Part shown: one piece after another, positions 9,815-18,859 of the stretch
How the letters are laid out: every line of letters starts with the position of its first letter
Numbering within the stretch: position 1 is the stretch's first letter
From: Patiriisocius marinus
Lineage (GTDB): Bacteria > Bacteroidota > Bacteroidia > Flavobacteriales > Flavobacteriaceae
Assembly (NCBI RefSeq): GCF_008974325.1
Contig: NZ_BKCG01000001.1
Span: 558,001-622,000 of the forward strand
Length of the DNA: 64,000 bases
Direction of reading: 5' to 3'
The notes under the pieces: generated by a model
Told to the model about the DNA's origin: nothing
What the model saw: the letters and a program-made list of their open reading frames with translations, nothing else
Databases searched by the model: none
Made by a program: the position numbers and the translations under genes

Positions 9815-11611
9815 ATGTCTAAACAAAAAAATACTATATTAACTAGATTTTTAATCTGGAGAATAAAACACATTCCCCAGAAGCAATTTATCTATTTGGC
9901 AAGTATTATTGTGGGTATTCTATCTGGTCTAGCTGCTGTTGTTATTAAAAATGCAACGCACTTTATTCAGTTATTACTAGAAGGGAAATTAGTCAATGAA
10001 TATCACACGGCTTTCTATTTTATCTTTCCAATAATTGGGTTGTTTTTAGTTTTTGCTATAGTAAAATATGTATTAAAATTTCAGCCCACACAAGGTATTC
10101 CTGCCACACTTTTTTCAATAAGTAAGCGCAAAGGATTAATGAAACAAATCCAAATGTATGCAAGTTTAATCCTTGCGCCTATTACAGTAGGTTTTGGTGG
10201 CTCTGTAGGATTAGAAGGACCAACTGTTTCAACAGCAGCTGCATTGAGCTCAAACCTCTCACGATTGCTGCATATGAATCAAGCAACAAGAACTTTATTA
10301 ATAGGTTGTGCTGCCGCAGGGGCAATGTCATCCATTTTTAAAGCTCCAATTGCCGCAATCATTTTTGCTATTGAAGTTTTCAGTCTCGATTTAACATTAG
10401 TTTCATTAATTCCACTATTATTAGCCTCGGTTGCGGCTAATTTAACTTCTTACTTATTTTTTGGAAGCGATGTTTTGTTACCATTTAAAATTTCAGAAAC
10501 ATTTACAATTGGCGATTTACCACTCTATATTTTACTAGGAGTTGTTGCAGGTTTTGTATCTATATATTTCACGGTAGTATATGATAAAATTCAGCAATTT
10601 TTTGATGGGTTTACCTCCCCACTTAAACGACTTTTAATAGGAGCATTTGGAATAGGGTTATTAATTTATTTAATACCACCATTATATGGAGAAGGATTCG
10701 ATTTAATAAACAACCTCGTACAAGGTAATCCTGAAAAAGCATTACAAAATTCTTTTTTCAATATTGACCCAACAAACGTTTGGGCATTAATCGCTTTACT
10801 CTTAGGGTTAGTGATTTTCAAAGTCATCGCAAGTGCCATTACTTTTGGCGCTGGAGGTGTGGGTGGGATATTTGCACCTACTCTTTTTATGGGAAGTATT
10901 TTAGGTTTCTGCTTTGCGAAAATTATTAATACACTTTCATTTTTATCAAATCCAGTTTCCGAAAGTAACTTTACACTTGTAGGAATGACTGGTTTAATGG
11001 CAGGTGTACTACATGCCCCTTTAACGGCTATATTTTTAATTGCAGAAGTAACTGGAGGATATCAATTATTTTTGCCGCTAATGATTACGGCTGCAATTTC
11101 ATTTTCACTCGCTAATTATTTTGTTCCACATTCAGTATATGCAATGGAATTGGGAAGAAAAGGGGATTTAATAACACATAATAAAGATCACGCTGTACTT
11201 ACATTGATGAACGTTAAATCTGTTATTGAAAAGAATTTTGTTACAATCTATACAGAAATGACGCTAGGTGAAATAGTCCACAATGCTATTATTAAGAGTA
11301 ACCGAAATATTTTCCCAGTTTTAGACAGGAAAACAATGCAGTTACAAGGAATAATTTTGCTAGATGATTTACGCCCAATTATGTTTGACCAATCATTATA
11401 TAATAATGTAACCGCACAGGAATTAATGAAAAACCCACCAGCGATTATTAATTTAGAAGATGATAAAATGACAGTAGTAATGAAAAAATTTCAAGAAACA
11501 AGCGCCTGGAATTTACCTGTTATTTCAGAAAACAAGTATATTGGGTTTGTCTCAAAATCAAAATTACTTACTGCGTATCGAAGAAAATTAATTGCTTTTT
11601 CTGGACGTTAA
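9815..11611 (+). CDS. ClC-family chloride channel/antiporter with C-terminal CBS pair
   Basis: Membrane protein of 598 aa moving chloride or similar anions, possibly in exchange for protons. The ClC signature GSVGLEGP (about 129-136) keeps the gating glutamate (E134). A second selectivity stretch, GAGGVGGIFAP, lies near 350. About ten hydrophobic segments span 25-450. The cytoplasmic tail (about 470-598) looks like two CBS domains, which in this family usually bind adenine nucleotides. The ATG begins just after the aspS terminator, so expression may come from read-through. A short membrane protein gene follows after 25 bases and may be cotranscribed. Confidence 0.93.
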   Translation: MSKQKNTILTRFLIWRIKHIPQKQFIYLASIIVGILSGLAAVVIKNATHFIQLLLEGKLVNEYHTAFYFIFPIIGLFLVFAIVKYVLKFQPTQGIPATLFSISKRKGLMKQIQMYASLILAPITVGFGGSVGLEGPTVSTAAALSSNLSRLLHMNQATRTLLIGCAAAGAMSSIFKAPIAAIIFAIEVFSLDLTLVSLIPLLLASVAANLTSYLFFGSDVLLPFKISETFTIGDLPLYILLGVVAGFVSIYFTVVYDKIQQFFDGFTSPLKRLLIGAFGIGLLIYLIPPLYGEGFDLINNLVQGNPEKALQNSFFNIDPTNVWALIALLLGLVIFKVIASAITFGAGGVGGIFAPTLFMGSILGFCFAKIINTLSFLSNPVSESNFTLVGMTGLMAGVLHAPLTAIFLIAEVTGGYQLFLPLMITAAISFSLANYFVPHSVYAMELGRKGDLITHNKDHAVLTLMNVKSVIEKNFVTIYTEMTLGEIVHNAIIKSNRNIFPVLDRKTMQLQGIILLDDLRPIMFDQSLYNNVTAQELMKNPPAIINLEDDKMTVVMKKFQETSAWNLPVISENKYIGFVSKSKLLTAYRRKLIAFSGR

Positions 11612-11636
11612 ATATTATTTTTAATCAAACACAATT

Positions 11637-11882
11637 ATGAGAATTATACTAATCATATTATTTATTGCAGCAGTTGGCTTAGCAGTTTTTGGGTTCTATA
11701 CTCAAAGTACAAATGAAGCTCAAGGACACCTTTTTATTGGCTTAGGCGTAGCTACTTTATTCTTTTTATGGATGCCCACATTTGTATATCATAGATGGAA
11801 AAACAAAAAAGTAGAAGACTATATGTTGAACAAGGAAAACATATATAAAATGCGCAACTATACGAATAACAAGAAGTTATAA
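11637..11882 (+). CDS. Small two-helix membrane protein, unknown function
   Basis: An 81-aa protein with two predicted transmembrane helices (about 3-22 and 30-51), followed by a basic, Asn/Lys-rich cytoplasmic tail. I do not recognise a family. It begins 25 bases after the ClC channel in the same direction, so it may share its transcript. The hydrophobic pattern and tight spacing make it a credible gene. The tail could face the cytoplasm by the positive-inside rule. Confidence 0.65.
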   Translation: MRIILIILFIAAVGLAVFGFYTQSTNEAQGHLFIGLGVATLFFLWMPTFVYHRWKNKKVEDYMLNKENIYKMRNYTNNKKL

Positions 11883-11902
11883 TAACCTAGAAAACTACAA
11901 AT

Positions 11903-11946
11903 TTCACATTTAGGTAACATAACGCATCATTTTTTAGCTACATTTG
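11903..11946 (+). promoter_or_regulatory. Promoter of the cold-shock gene with a Pho-box-like repeat pair
   Basis: TACATTTG at 11939-11946 is a perfect TAnnTTTG -7 box, 28 bases before the start codon. Upstream are two 11-base units, TTCACATTTAG (11903-11913) and GTAACATAACG (11914-11924). They resemble the repeats in front of the phosphate genes at 18760-25729. The second unit starts 29 bases before the TTTG, against exactly 30 in those promoters. The -7 box is good; the regulatory reading is tentative. Confidence 0.5.
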
Positions 11947-11974
11947 TGTTATTATTAATTCATATTATATTACA

Positions 11975-12166
11975 ATGGAAGGAACAGTAAAGTTTTTCAA
12001 CGAATCAAAAGGTTTCGGTTTTATCACTAATGATGAGACTGGAAAAGACATTTTTGTACACATCACAGGTCTCAATGGAGAGCAACTTAACGAAGGTGAT
12101 AAAGTAGAATATGTTGAAGAAGAAGGAAGAAAAGGAATGGTAGCAGGTCAAGTACGTGTTATCTAA
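11975..12166 (+). CDS. Cold-shock domain protein
   Basis: A 63-aa single cold-shock domain that binds single-stranded RNA/DNA and may melt RNA structure. It has the RNP1 motif KGFGFI (about 12-17) and RNP2 DIFVHI (about 25-30). The length is typical for Bacteroidota Csp proteins. It is a monocistronic unit with its own -7 box upstream and a strong terminator downstream. Family membership is certain; whether it responds to cold, growth phase or another signal cannot be read from the sequence. Confidence 0.95.
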   Translation: MEGTVKFFNESKGFGFITNDETGKDIFVHITGLNGEQLNEGDKVEYVEEEGRKGMVAGQVRVI

Positions 12167-12194
12167 GAACAAGATATATCTTTACATTTGATTA

Positions 12195-12227
12195 AAAATC
12201 CTGCTCAATCGAGCGGGATTTTTTTTT
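12195..12227 (+). terminator. Intrinsic terminator after the cold-shock gene
   Basis: A 12-bp stem AAAATCCTGCTC / GAGCGGGATTTT (one G-T pair) with a four-base loop is followed by a long T-run. It points towards the converging tadA gene. Confidence 0.9.
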
Positions 12228-12278
12228 ATTAGCTCACTTTGACAAAAGCGTTCACATCACTTTTCAAAAGTCTGTATT

Positions 12279-12728
12279 CTAATTGAGATTTCTTTTTTCT
12301 ACAAAAAACTTTTTCAATAATTGAGAACATTCCTCTGCTAAAACTCCACCTTTCATACCTGTTTTTGGATGCAATTTTGTTCCCATTTCAATACAACCTC
12401 GCTGTTCATCTCTAGCGCCATAAACTATATTTGATATCTGACTCCAATACAAAGCACCCGCACACATTTGGCACGGCTCAATAGTCACATACAAGGTACA
12501 TTTTTGCAAATATTTACCTCCTAGAAAGCTAGCAGCAGATGTTATTGCTTGCATTTCGGCGTGAGCTGTAACATCGTTTAACGTTTCGGTTAAATTATGT
12601 GCTCTTGCTATTATTTGATTATTCGCAACAATCACAGCACCTATTGGTATTTCCCCCTGCTCGTAAGCTTCCTCAGCTTCTTGTAAAGCACGTTTCATAA
12701 AATAAGTATCGTCGTATGGTTCTATCAT
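12279..12728 (-). CDS. tadA: tRNA-specific adenosine deaminase
   Basis: Converts A34 of tRNA-Arg(ACG) to inosine; a zinc-dependent deaminase of 149 aa. The catalytic HAE is at residues 56-58 (TAHAEMQAI) and the zinc-binding PCQMC has cysteines at 86 and 89. The motif IEPCQMCAGAL and overall length separate TadA from guanine and dCMP deaminases. It is convergent with the cold-shock gene and divergent from dxs. Confidence 0.93.
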   Translation of the reverse strand: MIEPYDDTYFMKRALQEAEEAYEQGEIPIGAVIVANNQIIARAHNLTETLNDVTAHAEMQAITSAASFLGGKYLQKCTLYVTIEPCQMCAGALYWSQISNIVYGARDEQRGCIEMGTKLHPKTGMKGGVLAEECSQLLKKFFVEKRNLN

Positions 12729-12796
12729 GAGTGTGAGTTATGATTTGTAAAATTACAAAATATGCTGCGAACGAATTAACACATCAACAATACTAG

Positions 12797-12804
12797 TATC
12801 TTTG
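12797..12804 (+). promoter_or_regulatory. Candidate -7 element directly before dxs
   Basis: TATCTTTG fits TAnnTTTG exactly but ends only four bases before the GTG start of dxs. Transcription would then begin at or next to the start codon, giving a leaderless message. No TTTG -33 box is evident. Confidence 0.45.
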
Positions 12805-12808
12805 TTTT

Positions 12809-14590
12809 GTGGACAAAACGCTTTTACATACTATCAATTCTCCAGCAGACCTCAAGGAGCTATCACTGGACAAATTATTACAACTCACACAAGAACTACG
12901 CAATTTCATTATAAATGCCGTAGCAACTAAAGAAGGACATTTAGGAGCTAGTTTAGGAGTTGCTGAACTTACAATTGCTTTACATCACGTTTTTGACACC
13001 CCAAATGATTTGCTTGTTTGGGATGTGGGTCATCAAGCTTACGGGCATAAAATTTTAACTGGTAGACGCGATGTTTTTGATACAAACCGAATACTAGGGG
13101 GCATAAGTGGTTTTCCTAAAATGGAAGAAAGTATTTACGACGCTTTTGGCACGGGCCATAGTAGTACAGCAATTTCTGCAGTATTAGGTATGGCGATGGC
13201 TTCTCGACTTAAAGGCAACCTCAACAAACAACATATTGCTGTGGTGGGCGATGCTAGTATTGCAAGCGGAATGGCTTTTGAAGCCCTTAACCACGCAGGG
13301 GTTTCAAACACTAATCTACTCGTAATTTTAAACGACAATGCTATAGGTATTGACCCTAGTGTTGGGGCCTTAAAAAACTATTTTACTAAAGTAAGTCTTG
13401 ATGGTGCACCAGATTCAGATAATATCTTTGAAGCTTTAAATTTTAAATATACGGGACCAGTCGATGGTCATAATTTAGCCGAAATTATCTCCACTTTAAA
13501 AAGTTTGAAGTCCATAGAAGGACCTAAACTTTTACATTTAATAACAAAAAAAGGCAAAGGGCTCAAACAAGCCGAAGAAAATCAAGTAAAGTATCATGCT
13601 CCTGGAAAATTCAATGCAATTACAGGAGAGCTTCATCCAAAATCTGAAACAAAACTACCTCCTAAATTTCAAGATGTTTTTGGGCTTACACTTGTTGAAT
13701 TAGCTAATAAAAACAATGATATTATTGGTATTACTCCAGCTATGCCTACTGGAAGTTCATTAAAATACATGATGGAAGCCTTTCCCGAACGAGCTTTTGA
13801 CGTAGGAATTGCAGAACAACACGCAGTAACTTTAGCTGCTGGTATGGCGACACAAGGTTTAGCAGTTTTCTGTAACATCTATTCTACATTTTTACAACGA
13901 GCATATGACCAAGTTATTCACGATGTTTGCTTACAAAAATTACCTGTAATTTTCTGTATAGACAGAGCTGGTGTTGTTGGTGAAGATGGCGCAACACATC
14001 ACGGTATTTTTGATATTGCATTTTTACGATGTATCCCCAATATTATTATTCTAGCACCTAGAAACGAGGAGGAACTTCGCAATATGTTATTCACCGCACA
14101 ATTAGCATTGGACACTCCACTTGCTATACGTTATCCACGCGGAAGAGGTAGGGAATTAAATTGGGAAAAACCATTTAAAAAGATACCATTTTATGAAGGT
14201 GAATTATTAAAACAAGGTTCTAAAATTGCTATTTTATCAGTTGGAACGATGGCTTATCAAGTTGGAGATGCTATCAAATTACTCGATACAGAATCTCAAA
14301 ACTTAATTGCTCATTACGATATAAGAGTTATTAAGCCGTTAGACAACAAAGCACTTTTAGCTATATTCCAAAAATTCAATACTATTATCACAATTGAAGA
14401 CGGAATTAAAGCAGGAGGTTTTGGCAGTTATCTTCTAGAGTTTGCATCAGAATATCACTTAAAAAATGAGATAACTATTCTTGGTTTTTCAGATATTTTC
14501 CCTCAACAAGGAAGTATTGATGAGCTTTATGAAATAGCAGGATTATCCCCCATTAAAATTTCCGAAGTTATACTTGAAAAATTGGTATAA
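12809..14590 (+). CDS. dxs: 1-deoxy-D-xylulose-5-phosphate synthase
   Basis: First enzyme of the MEP isoprenoid pathway: joins pyruvate and glyceraldehyde 3-phosphate using thiamine diphosphate. The 593-aa protein shows the N-terminal TPP domain with GHQAYGHKILTGR, the metal/TPP motif GDASIASGMAFEAL ending in ILNDN, and HAPGKF. The central transketolase pyrimidine domain contains DVGIAEQHAVTLAAGMA, followed by the C-terminal transketolase domain. The start is GTG (Met-Asp-Lys-Thr). The homologous region INSPADLKELS begins within ten residues of it, so no later start is credible. Slightly shorter than the E. coli enzyme. A perfect hairpin follows. Confidence 0.97.
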   Translation: MDKTLLHTINSPADLKELSLDKLLQLTQELRNFIINAVATKEGHLGASLGVAELTIALHHVFDTPNDLLVWDVGHQAYGHKILTGRRDVFDTNRILGGISGFPKMEESIYDAFGTGHSSTAISAVLGMAMASRLKGNLNKQHIAVVGDASIASGMAFEALNHAGVSNTNLLVILNDNAIGIDPSVGALKNYFTKVSLDGAPDSDNIFEALNFKYTGPVDGHNLAEIISTLKSLKSIEGPKLLHLITKKGKGLKQAEENQVKYHAPGKFNAITGELHPKSETKLPPKFQDVFGLTLVELANKNNDIIGITPAMPTGSSLKYMMEAFPERAFDVGIAEQHAVTLAAGMATQGLAVFCNIYSTFLQRAYDQVIHDVCLQKLPVIFCIDRAGVVGEDGATHHGIFDIAFLRCIPNIIILAPRNEEELRNMLFTAQLALDTPLAIRYPRGRGRELNWEKPFKKIPFYEGELLKQGSKIAILSVGTMAYQVGDAIKLLDTESQNLIAHYDIRVIKPLDNKALLAIFQKFNTIITIEDGIKAGGFGSYLLEFASEYHLKNEITILGFSDIFPQQGSIDELYEIAGLSPIKISEVILEKLV

Positions 14591-14591
14591 A

Positions 14592-14619
14592 AAAAAGGAG
14601 ATCATTAGATCTCCTTTTT
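14592..14619. terminator. Bidirectional intrinsic terminator
   Basis: A perfect 12-bp stem AAAAAGGAGATC / GATCTCCTTTTT with a four-base loop lies between the converging dxs and protease genes. A-runs and T-runs on the two arms suit termination in both directions. Confidence 0.88.
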
Positions 14620-14637
14620 ACTTCTTAAAACTACACT

Positions 14638-17250
14638 TTATTCAATAATAAGCTTAGCAGTATGTGTGTAATTATCACCTTCTATGGTAATAATATATAT
14701 TCCAGTAATTAAACTTTGCGCATTAATACTTACTGTATTTTGCAGTGTTGCTTCTTGAGAAATTACCACTCTACCATTTACATCGTAAATAGTTATTTGA
14801 GCATCACCAGATTGTTGGATTGCTCTAATATTTACTATTCCATTAGATGGATTAGGGAAAATCACAAAATTACTATCGATTGTTGAATTTTCTCCTGAAG
14901 CTAATAAACAGTTTGCAGAAGTAGGAACATCATAGCCTTCAGTTTGATCTCCTAAATTAAAAGCTGATCCACCATCTGCACTCAACCCTAATCCTCTACG
15001 AGCAAAAGCAGCCCATATTAAACATTGATTCTCTCCATTATTTGCAAGCATATCTGCCTCTAAAATAGCATCACGTCCTGCAATAAATCCTGGGTTACAA
15101 CCTTGTAATTTTAAACCATCAATCACTAATTGCATAGCGATATTATTACCCCCTGTACCATTATAAATATCTGAATCAAATCCATATAAATCAACTAAAT
15201 CCCAAGTCATTTCCCATAACATAGTAGCCCAAACAAAACCTACACCGTGTGGTACAGATACATTTCCATCAATATCATCAAAAGTAAAATCATTAATTGC
15301 AAAGTCTGTGCTGTATGGAGCTTCTCTAATCCCTCCACCATCAGTAGGCTGTCCTGTAGCATATGTTCCAATTCCATTTATGTCATTACGAGTATCCGTA
15401 TCCTGCATTGTTAGCATTAGACCAAAATAATCACTCCACCCTTCACCCATTTGCTCATCACTAGATAAACAGTTTGAATTAAAACGACCACCTGTTAATC
15501 TGTTTGAAATTCCGTGTCCATATTCGTGAGCTATAATTCCATTATCAAGGTCACCATCTAGCATATAAGGACCATCGTTAATCAATGAACCGTTTAATGG
15601 ATCTCCATTCTGTAATGCAGCGATTATTGCTTCACCATCAATATTATTTACCATAATGGAAGGAATCGTTACTTGATCTCCTACATCTCCAGGTGCCATA
15701 GCAAATGATGCTTCTGCAACATTATTTACAACAATAACAGCAATTGCTCCTTCAGTTTCAGCAGCTAATACTTTAAAACCAAATTGACACTCACCTCTTC
15801 TAATTACTGCAATATTTCCTGTTAATGCTGCTCCGTTTGTAATAACATCACAAGCATCATTTTCATCATCTGATGCGCCAGCATTATTGTCTATTGCTAA
15901 AGCTAAATCTCCTACTAAAGCCATATCCTCAGGAAGTGGGGACCCAAATCCAGCAGGAACTCCATTATATCCTCCCATTAGTGGACCAGAAGTATTAATT
16001 GTTAAAGGCTCACCAGCAGGTCCTGATGCATTCCATAAAAACATTTGCATTCTTGGGTTGTTACCATCTGGTGGAGTAGAAAAGTTTGCGTTGTTTGTTC
16101 CTCCACCATCTTGTGCTTGGGCGTCTACAAAGTCGTTTTCAGTTCCACCATTTCCATAGTTGTTAGCTTGAAAGTTTCCGCTTTCTTCATCAAACCCATA
16201 TTGATACCATACATCGTGCATAATATTATTCCAATAAAACAAGTTAGTTGTAGCTGCATCTAACATATTTACAGGATTTGTATCAAACTGATAAGGGAAA
16301 TCAAAGGTTAATGTTGACCCTCCGTCAGGTGATTCACCTCCAGCATTATCTGCATTAATATCATCGCGCGCAAGTACATTGTTACCTCTTGTAATAGTAA
16401 ACTCTGCTCCTGCTACTCCATCAGTATCGTGCCACCCAAAAGGAGAAGCAACTGTATTAGCCGGATTTATTACTAACTCATCATTACCATGATTAGGACT
16501 CTCAATAGGAAGTGGAAACACTCTGTAAGCATCACCCCCTAAAGCTAAAACTTCTAAATTTTTACTTAAAGTCCTTTTTTCTAATACACTAGAGGTATTT
16601 GATGCGTGTGAAGAGTGATCGTGATCTCCTGAGCCAAAATTACAGTTAACAACCCAATCATTTTGTGATAATAGCGCACCTGTAACAGCATCTACTCTTA
16701 CGCTGTAATAATGGCTTCCGTCTGTTTGGTAAATACTTAAATCCCAAGCAAGACGCAATCCGTTTTCTGTGGATTCAAAGACTAAAGCTACTGGGATATT
16801 ATTAATAGAAATTCCTGCTTTGTTAAAAACAAAAGCATTCCCTTCAACTTTAACACGCTCTAAGCCTTGAGGATTTCCTATATTTAATCTACTTGCTGCA
16901 TTTACAATGGCTGCTTGAGGAGTTATTGAAGGTGTTGTTGTATTAATTAACTGAGTAAGATTTGATTTGAAATCGAAAGCAGCATAAACTACAGTTCCGT
17001 TTTTGATAGCTACTGGAGATGTAGTTCCTAAAACTGGTATTCCCTGTAAACGTTGATCTACGTAAAGATTTTCAACCTTCATACTCTTAGAATAGCTCTG
17101 AGAATTTATTACAATATCAGAAATATCTGCAGGTTGTAATCCGTTTTCTGAACGGTTAGCGTTTAAGTAATTTTGAATTAAAGACGTGTAGTCTTGCGAG
17201 AATCCAATACTACTGATTAGCAGTATCAAAAGGAAAGTAATCTTTTTCAT
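14638..17250 (-). CDS. Secreted M36 (fungalysin-type) metalloprotease with PA domain and T9SS sorting tail
   Basis: Extracellular zinc protease of 870 aa. A signal peptide ends near residue 18 (SIGFSQ) and a propeptide with FTP/PepSY-like features covers about 20-200. The catalytic domain has the zinc motif HEYGH at about 573-577 and a downstream GEGWSDY with the third-ligand glutamate near 600. A protease-associated (PA) domain (NIAVIRRGECQFGFKVL, about 460-530) is inserted before the zinc motif. The C-terminus (about 795-870) is a type A T9SS domain, with FPNPSNGIVNI and a final GIYIITI...KLIIE pattern. The protein should leave the cell by type IX secretion and probably feeds on proteins. 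Confidence 0.93.
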   Translation of the reverse strand: MKKITFLLILLISSIGFSQDYTSLIQNYLNANRSENGLQPADISDIVINSQSYSKSMKVENLYVDQRLQGIPVLGTTSPVAIKNGTVVYAAFDFKSNLTQLINTTTPSITPQAAIVNAASRLNIGNPQGLERVKVEGNAFVFNKAGISINNIPVALVFESTENGLRLAWDLSIYQTDGSHYYSVRVDAVTGALLSQNDWVVNCNFGSGDHDHSSHASNTSSVLEKRTLSKNLEVLALGGDAYRVFPLPIESPNHGNDELVINPANTVASPFGWHDTDGVAGAEFTITRGNNVLARDDINADNAGGESPDGGSTLTFDFPYQFDTNPVNMLDAATTNLFYWNNIMHDVWYQYGFDEESGNFQANNYGNGGTENDFVDAQAQDGGGTNNANFSTPPDGNNPRMQMFLWNASGPAGEPLTINTSGPLMGGYNGVPAGFGSPLPEDMALVGDLALAIDNNAGASDDENDACDVITNGAALTGNIAVIRRGECQFGFKVLAAETEGAIAVIVVNNVAEASFAMAPGDVGDQVTIPSIMVNNIDGEAIIAALQNGDPLNGSLINDGPYMLDGDLDNGIIAHEYGHGISNRLTGGRFNSNCLSSDEQMGEGWSDYFGLMLTMQDTDTRNDINGIGTYATGQPTDGGGIREAPYSTDFAINDFTFDDIDGNVSVPHGVGFVWATMLWEMTWDLVDLYGFDSDIYNGTGGNNIAMQLVIDGLKLQGCNPGFIAGRDAILEADMLANNGENQCLIWAAFARRGLGLSADGGSAFNLGDQTEGYDVPTSANCLLASGENSTIDSNFVIFPNPSNGIVNIRAIQQSGDAQITIYDVNGRVVISQEATLQNTVSINAQSLITGIYIITIEGDNYTHTAKLIIE

Positions 17251-17341
17251 ATTATTAAAGTGTATATTTTTTTTGCAAAATACTAAGAATGTTAGCTCAA
17301 CATAGTTAAATGTTTAATTTTAACGTACAAATATTGAACAT

Positions 17342-18685
17342 TTATTGAATTCCATTGATTTTCTGAAAACTTTGTAAGGCATTTCCGTCAGTTAATCTGG
17401 AAACATAACTACAGCATTCCATTAAATATTGGTAAACAGAAGCGCTTTCACTCAACGAGTCATCAAATTCACTAAGTATCAGTCGGTCATAATGACGAAC
17501 CTTACGTTCGCTGTAATGATTTTCAAAAGCTGTCGTAAATGTATCGAGTAATGTGGCTAAGATATGGTAGCCTGATATTTCCTTTTCTATCACTTCTTTA
17601 CTCTTATATATTTTTTCAACACTAATCTTAATAATATCGTCAATTTGAGCTTTGTACTCACACTTATCTAAAAGAGAACGAGAGAATGTTCCATTGAGAA
17701 TTTCTTCTTCATTTTCAATAAATTGTTTTGTCGCTTCTTTAATAAGTGTACTTATTGCCAGTGATCTTAAATAAGCTAGCCTATCTGTAGATTGTATTAG
17801 AGAGTTGTACTTTTCAGTATTAATTGTGTTTTTAACTAGCTTTATTAAATACTCTAGCGCAAACTCTTCATCGATAAGTCCTAAATTAATTCCATCTTCA
17901 AAATCTATTATTGTGTAGCAAATATCATCTGCTGCTTCTACAAGAAATGTTAATGGATGACGAACATAACTCATATCATTAGTATCTGATCTAGACTTTA
18001 AACCAAGTTCCTCTGCTACTTCTTTAAAAAAAGATTTGTCTGCTTGAAACAGCCCGTATTTTTTATCACCTATATAAGGTGTTGGTTGTTTAGGAAGTGA
18101 TTCCTTAGGATATTTCATAAAAGCCCCAAGGGTTGCAAAGGTTAATCGCAAACCACCGTCTACTCCATTTTTAGATTCAGTTAAAATTTTGAATCCATTG
18201 GCATTTCCTTCAAAATCAATGAGGTCTTGATATTCTTTATCTGAAAGGTCCTTTTTAAATCGTTTCCCATTTCCATTAGAAAAATAGTCCCCTATTGCTT
18301 TTTCACCACTATGCCCAAATGGTGGATTACCAATATCATGTGCTAATGCTGCTGCTGCGACAATTGCTCCAAAATCGTTAAAATGGTATCCGTGAGTTGA
18401 CTTTAAATGTGGATGTTTTTCTAGAATTGCTTTGCCTGCAGCCCTACCTAATGATCGTCCTACAACCGAAACTTCTAAACTGTGAGTTAACCTTGTATGA
18501 ACAAATGATGTTTTAGAAAATGGAATTACCTGAGTTTTATCTTGCAAACTCCTAAAAGCAGCAGAAAATATAATACGATCATAATCAACTTCAAAACCCA
18601 ATCGAGTTTCATCTTCTTCTATTCGTAATCGTTTATTCGTTACTCCCTGTTTTTTAAGTGAGAGCAGCTTTTCCCATTGCATCAT
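17342..18685 (-). CDS. dgt: dGTPase / dNTP triphosphohydrolase (HD domain)
   Basis: Hydrolyses dNTPs to nucleoside and triphosphate, balancing DNA precursors. The 447-aa protein has AFRSLQDKTQV (about 43-53) and HTRLTHSLEV (63-72). The HD pair is in AHDIGNPPFGHSGEKA (H116, D117). All are hallmarks of the Dgt branch of HD hydrolases, and the length fits the family. It is upstream of, and codirectional with, the M36 protease with a 91-base gap. It is divergent from the receptor gene at 18860. Substrate preference (dGTP or several dNTPs) cannot be decided here. Confidence 0.92.
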   Translation of the reverse strand: MMQWEKLLSLKKQGVTNKRLRIEEDETRLGFEVDYDRIIFSAAFRSLQDKTQVIPFSKTSFVHTRLTHSLEVSVVGRSLGRAAGKAILEKHPHLKSTHGYHFNDFGAIVAAAALAHDIGNPPFGHSGEKAIGDYFSNGNGKRFKKDLSDKEYQDLIDFEGNANGFKILTESKNGVDGGLRLTFATLGAFMKYPKESLPKQPTPYIGDKKYGLFQADKSFFKEVAEELGLKSRSDTNDMSYVRHPLTFLVEAADDICYTIIDFEDGINLGLIDEEFALEYLIKLVKNTINTEKYNSLIQSTDRLAYLRSLAISTLIKEATKQFIENEEEILNGTFSRSLLDKCEYKAQIDDIIKISVEKIYKSKEVIEKEISGYHILATLLDTFTTAFENHYSERKVRHYDRLILSEFDDSLSESASVYQYLMECCSYVSRLTDGNALQSFQKINGIQ

Positions 18686-18759
18686 TTTTAGCTTTTTTTA
18701 AGTGATGACAAGATACCTATTTGATGGCAATTTTTCAATGGAGAAAATTTCCGAAGCTG

Positions 18760-18837
18760 TTAACATTAAGATAACCTTTCTATAAACAAAGCATAACAGC
18801 TAGGTAACACGAACTTTACGTTGCTGTGGTTTCTTTG
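18760..18837 (+). promoter_or_regulatory. Five-unit Pho-box-like array and promoter of the receptor/lipoprotein operon
   Basis: Five consecutive 11-base units start at 18760, 18771, 18782, 18793 and 18804: TTAACATTAAG, ATAACCTTTCT, ATAAACAAAGC, ATAACAGCTAG, GTAACACGAAC. All begin with a variant of NTAACA. TTTG of the degenerate -7 box TTTCTTTG (18830-18837) begins 30 bases after the start of the last unit. OmpR/PhoB-family activators bind 11-base direct repeats just upstream of a weak promoter, which fits this layout. The regulator itself is not in the window. Confidence 0.75.
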
Positions 18838-18859
18838 CATTATAATAAAATACCCATAA

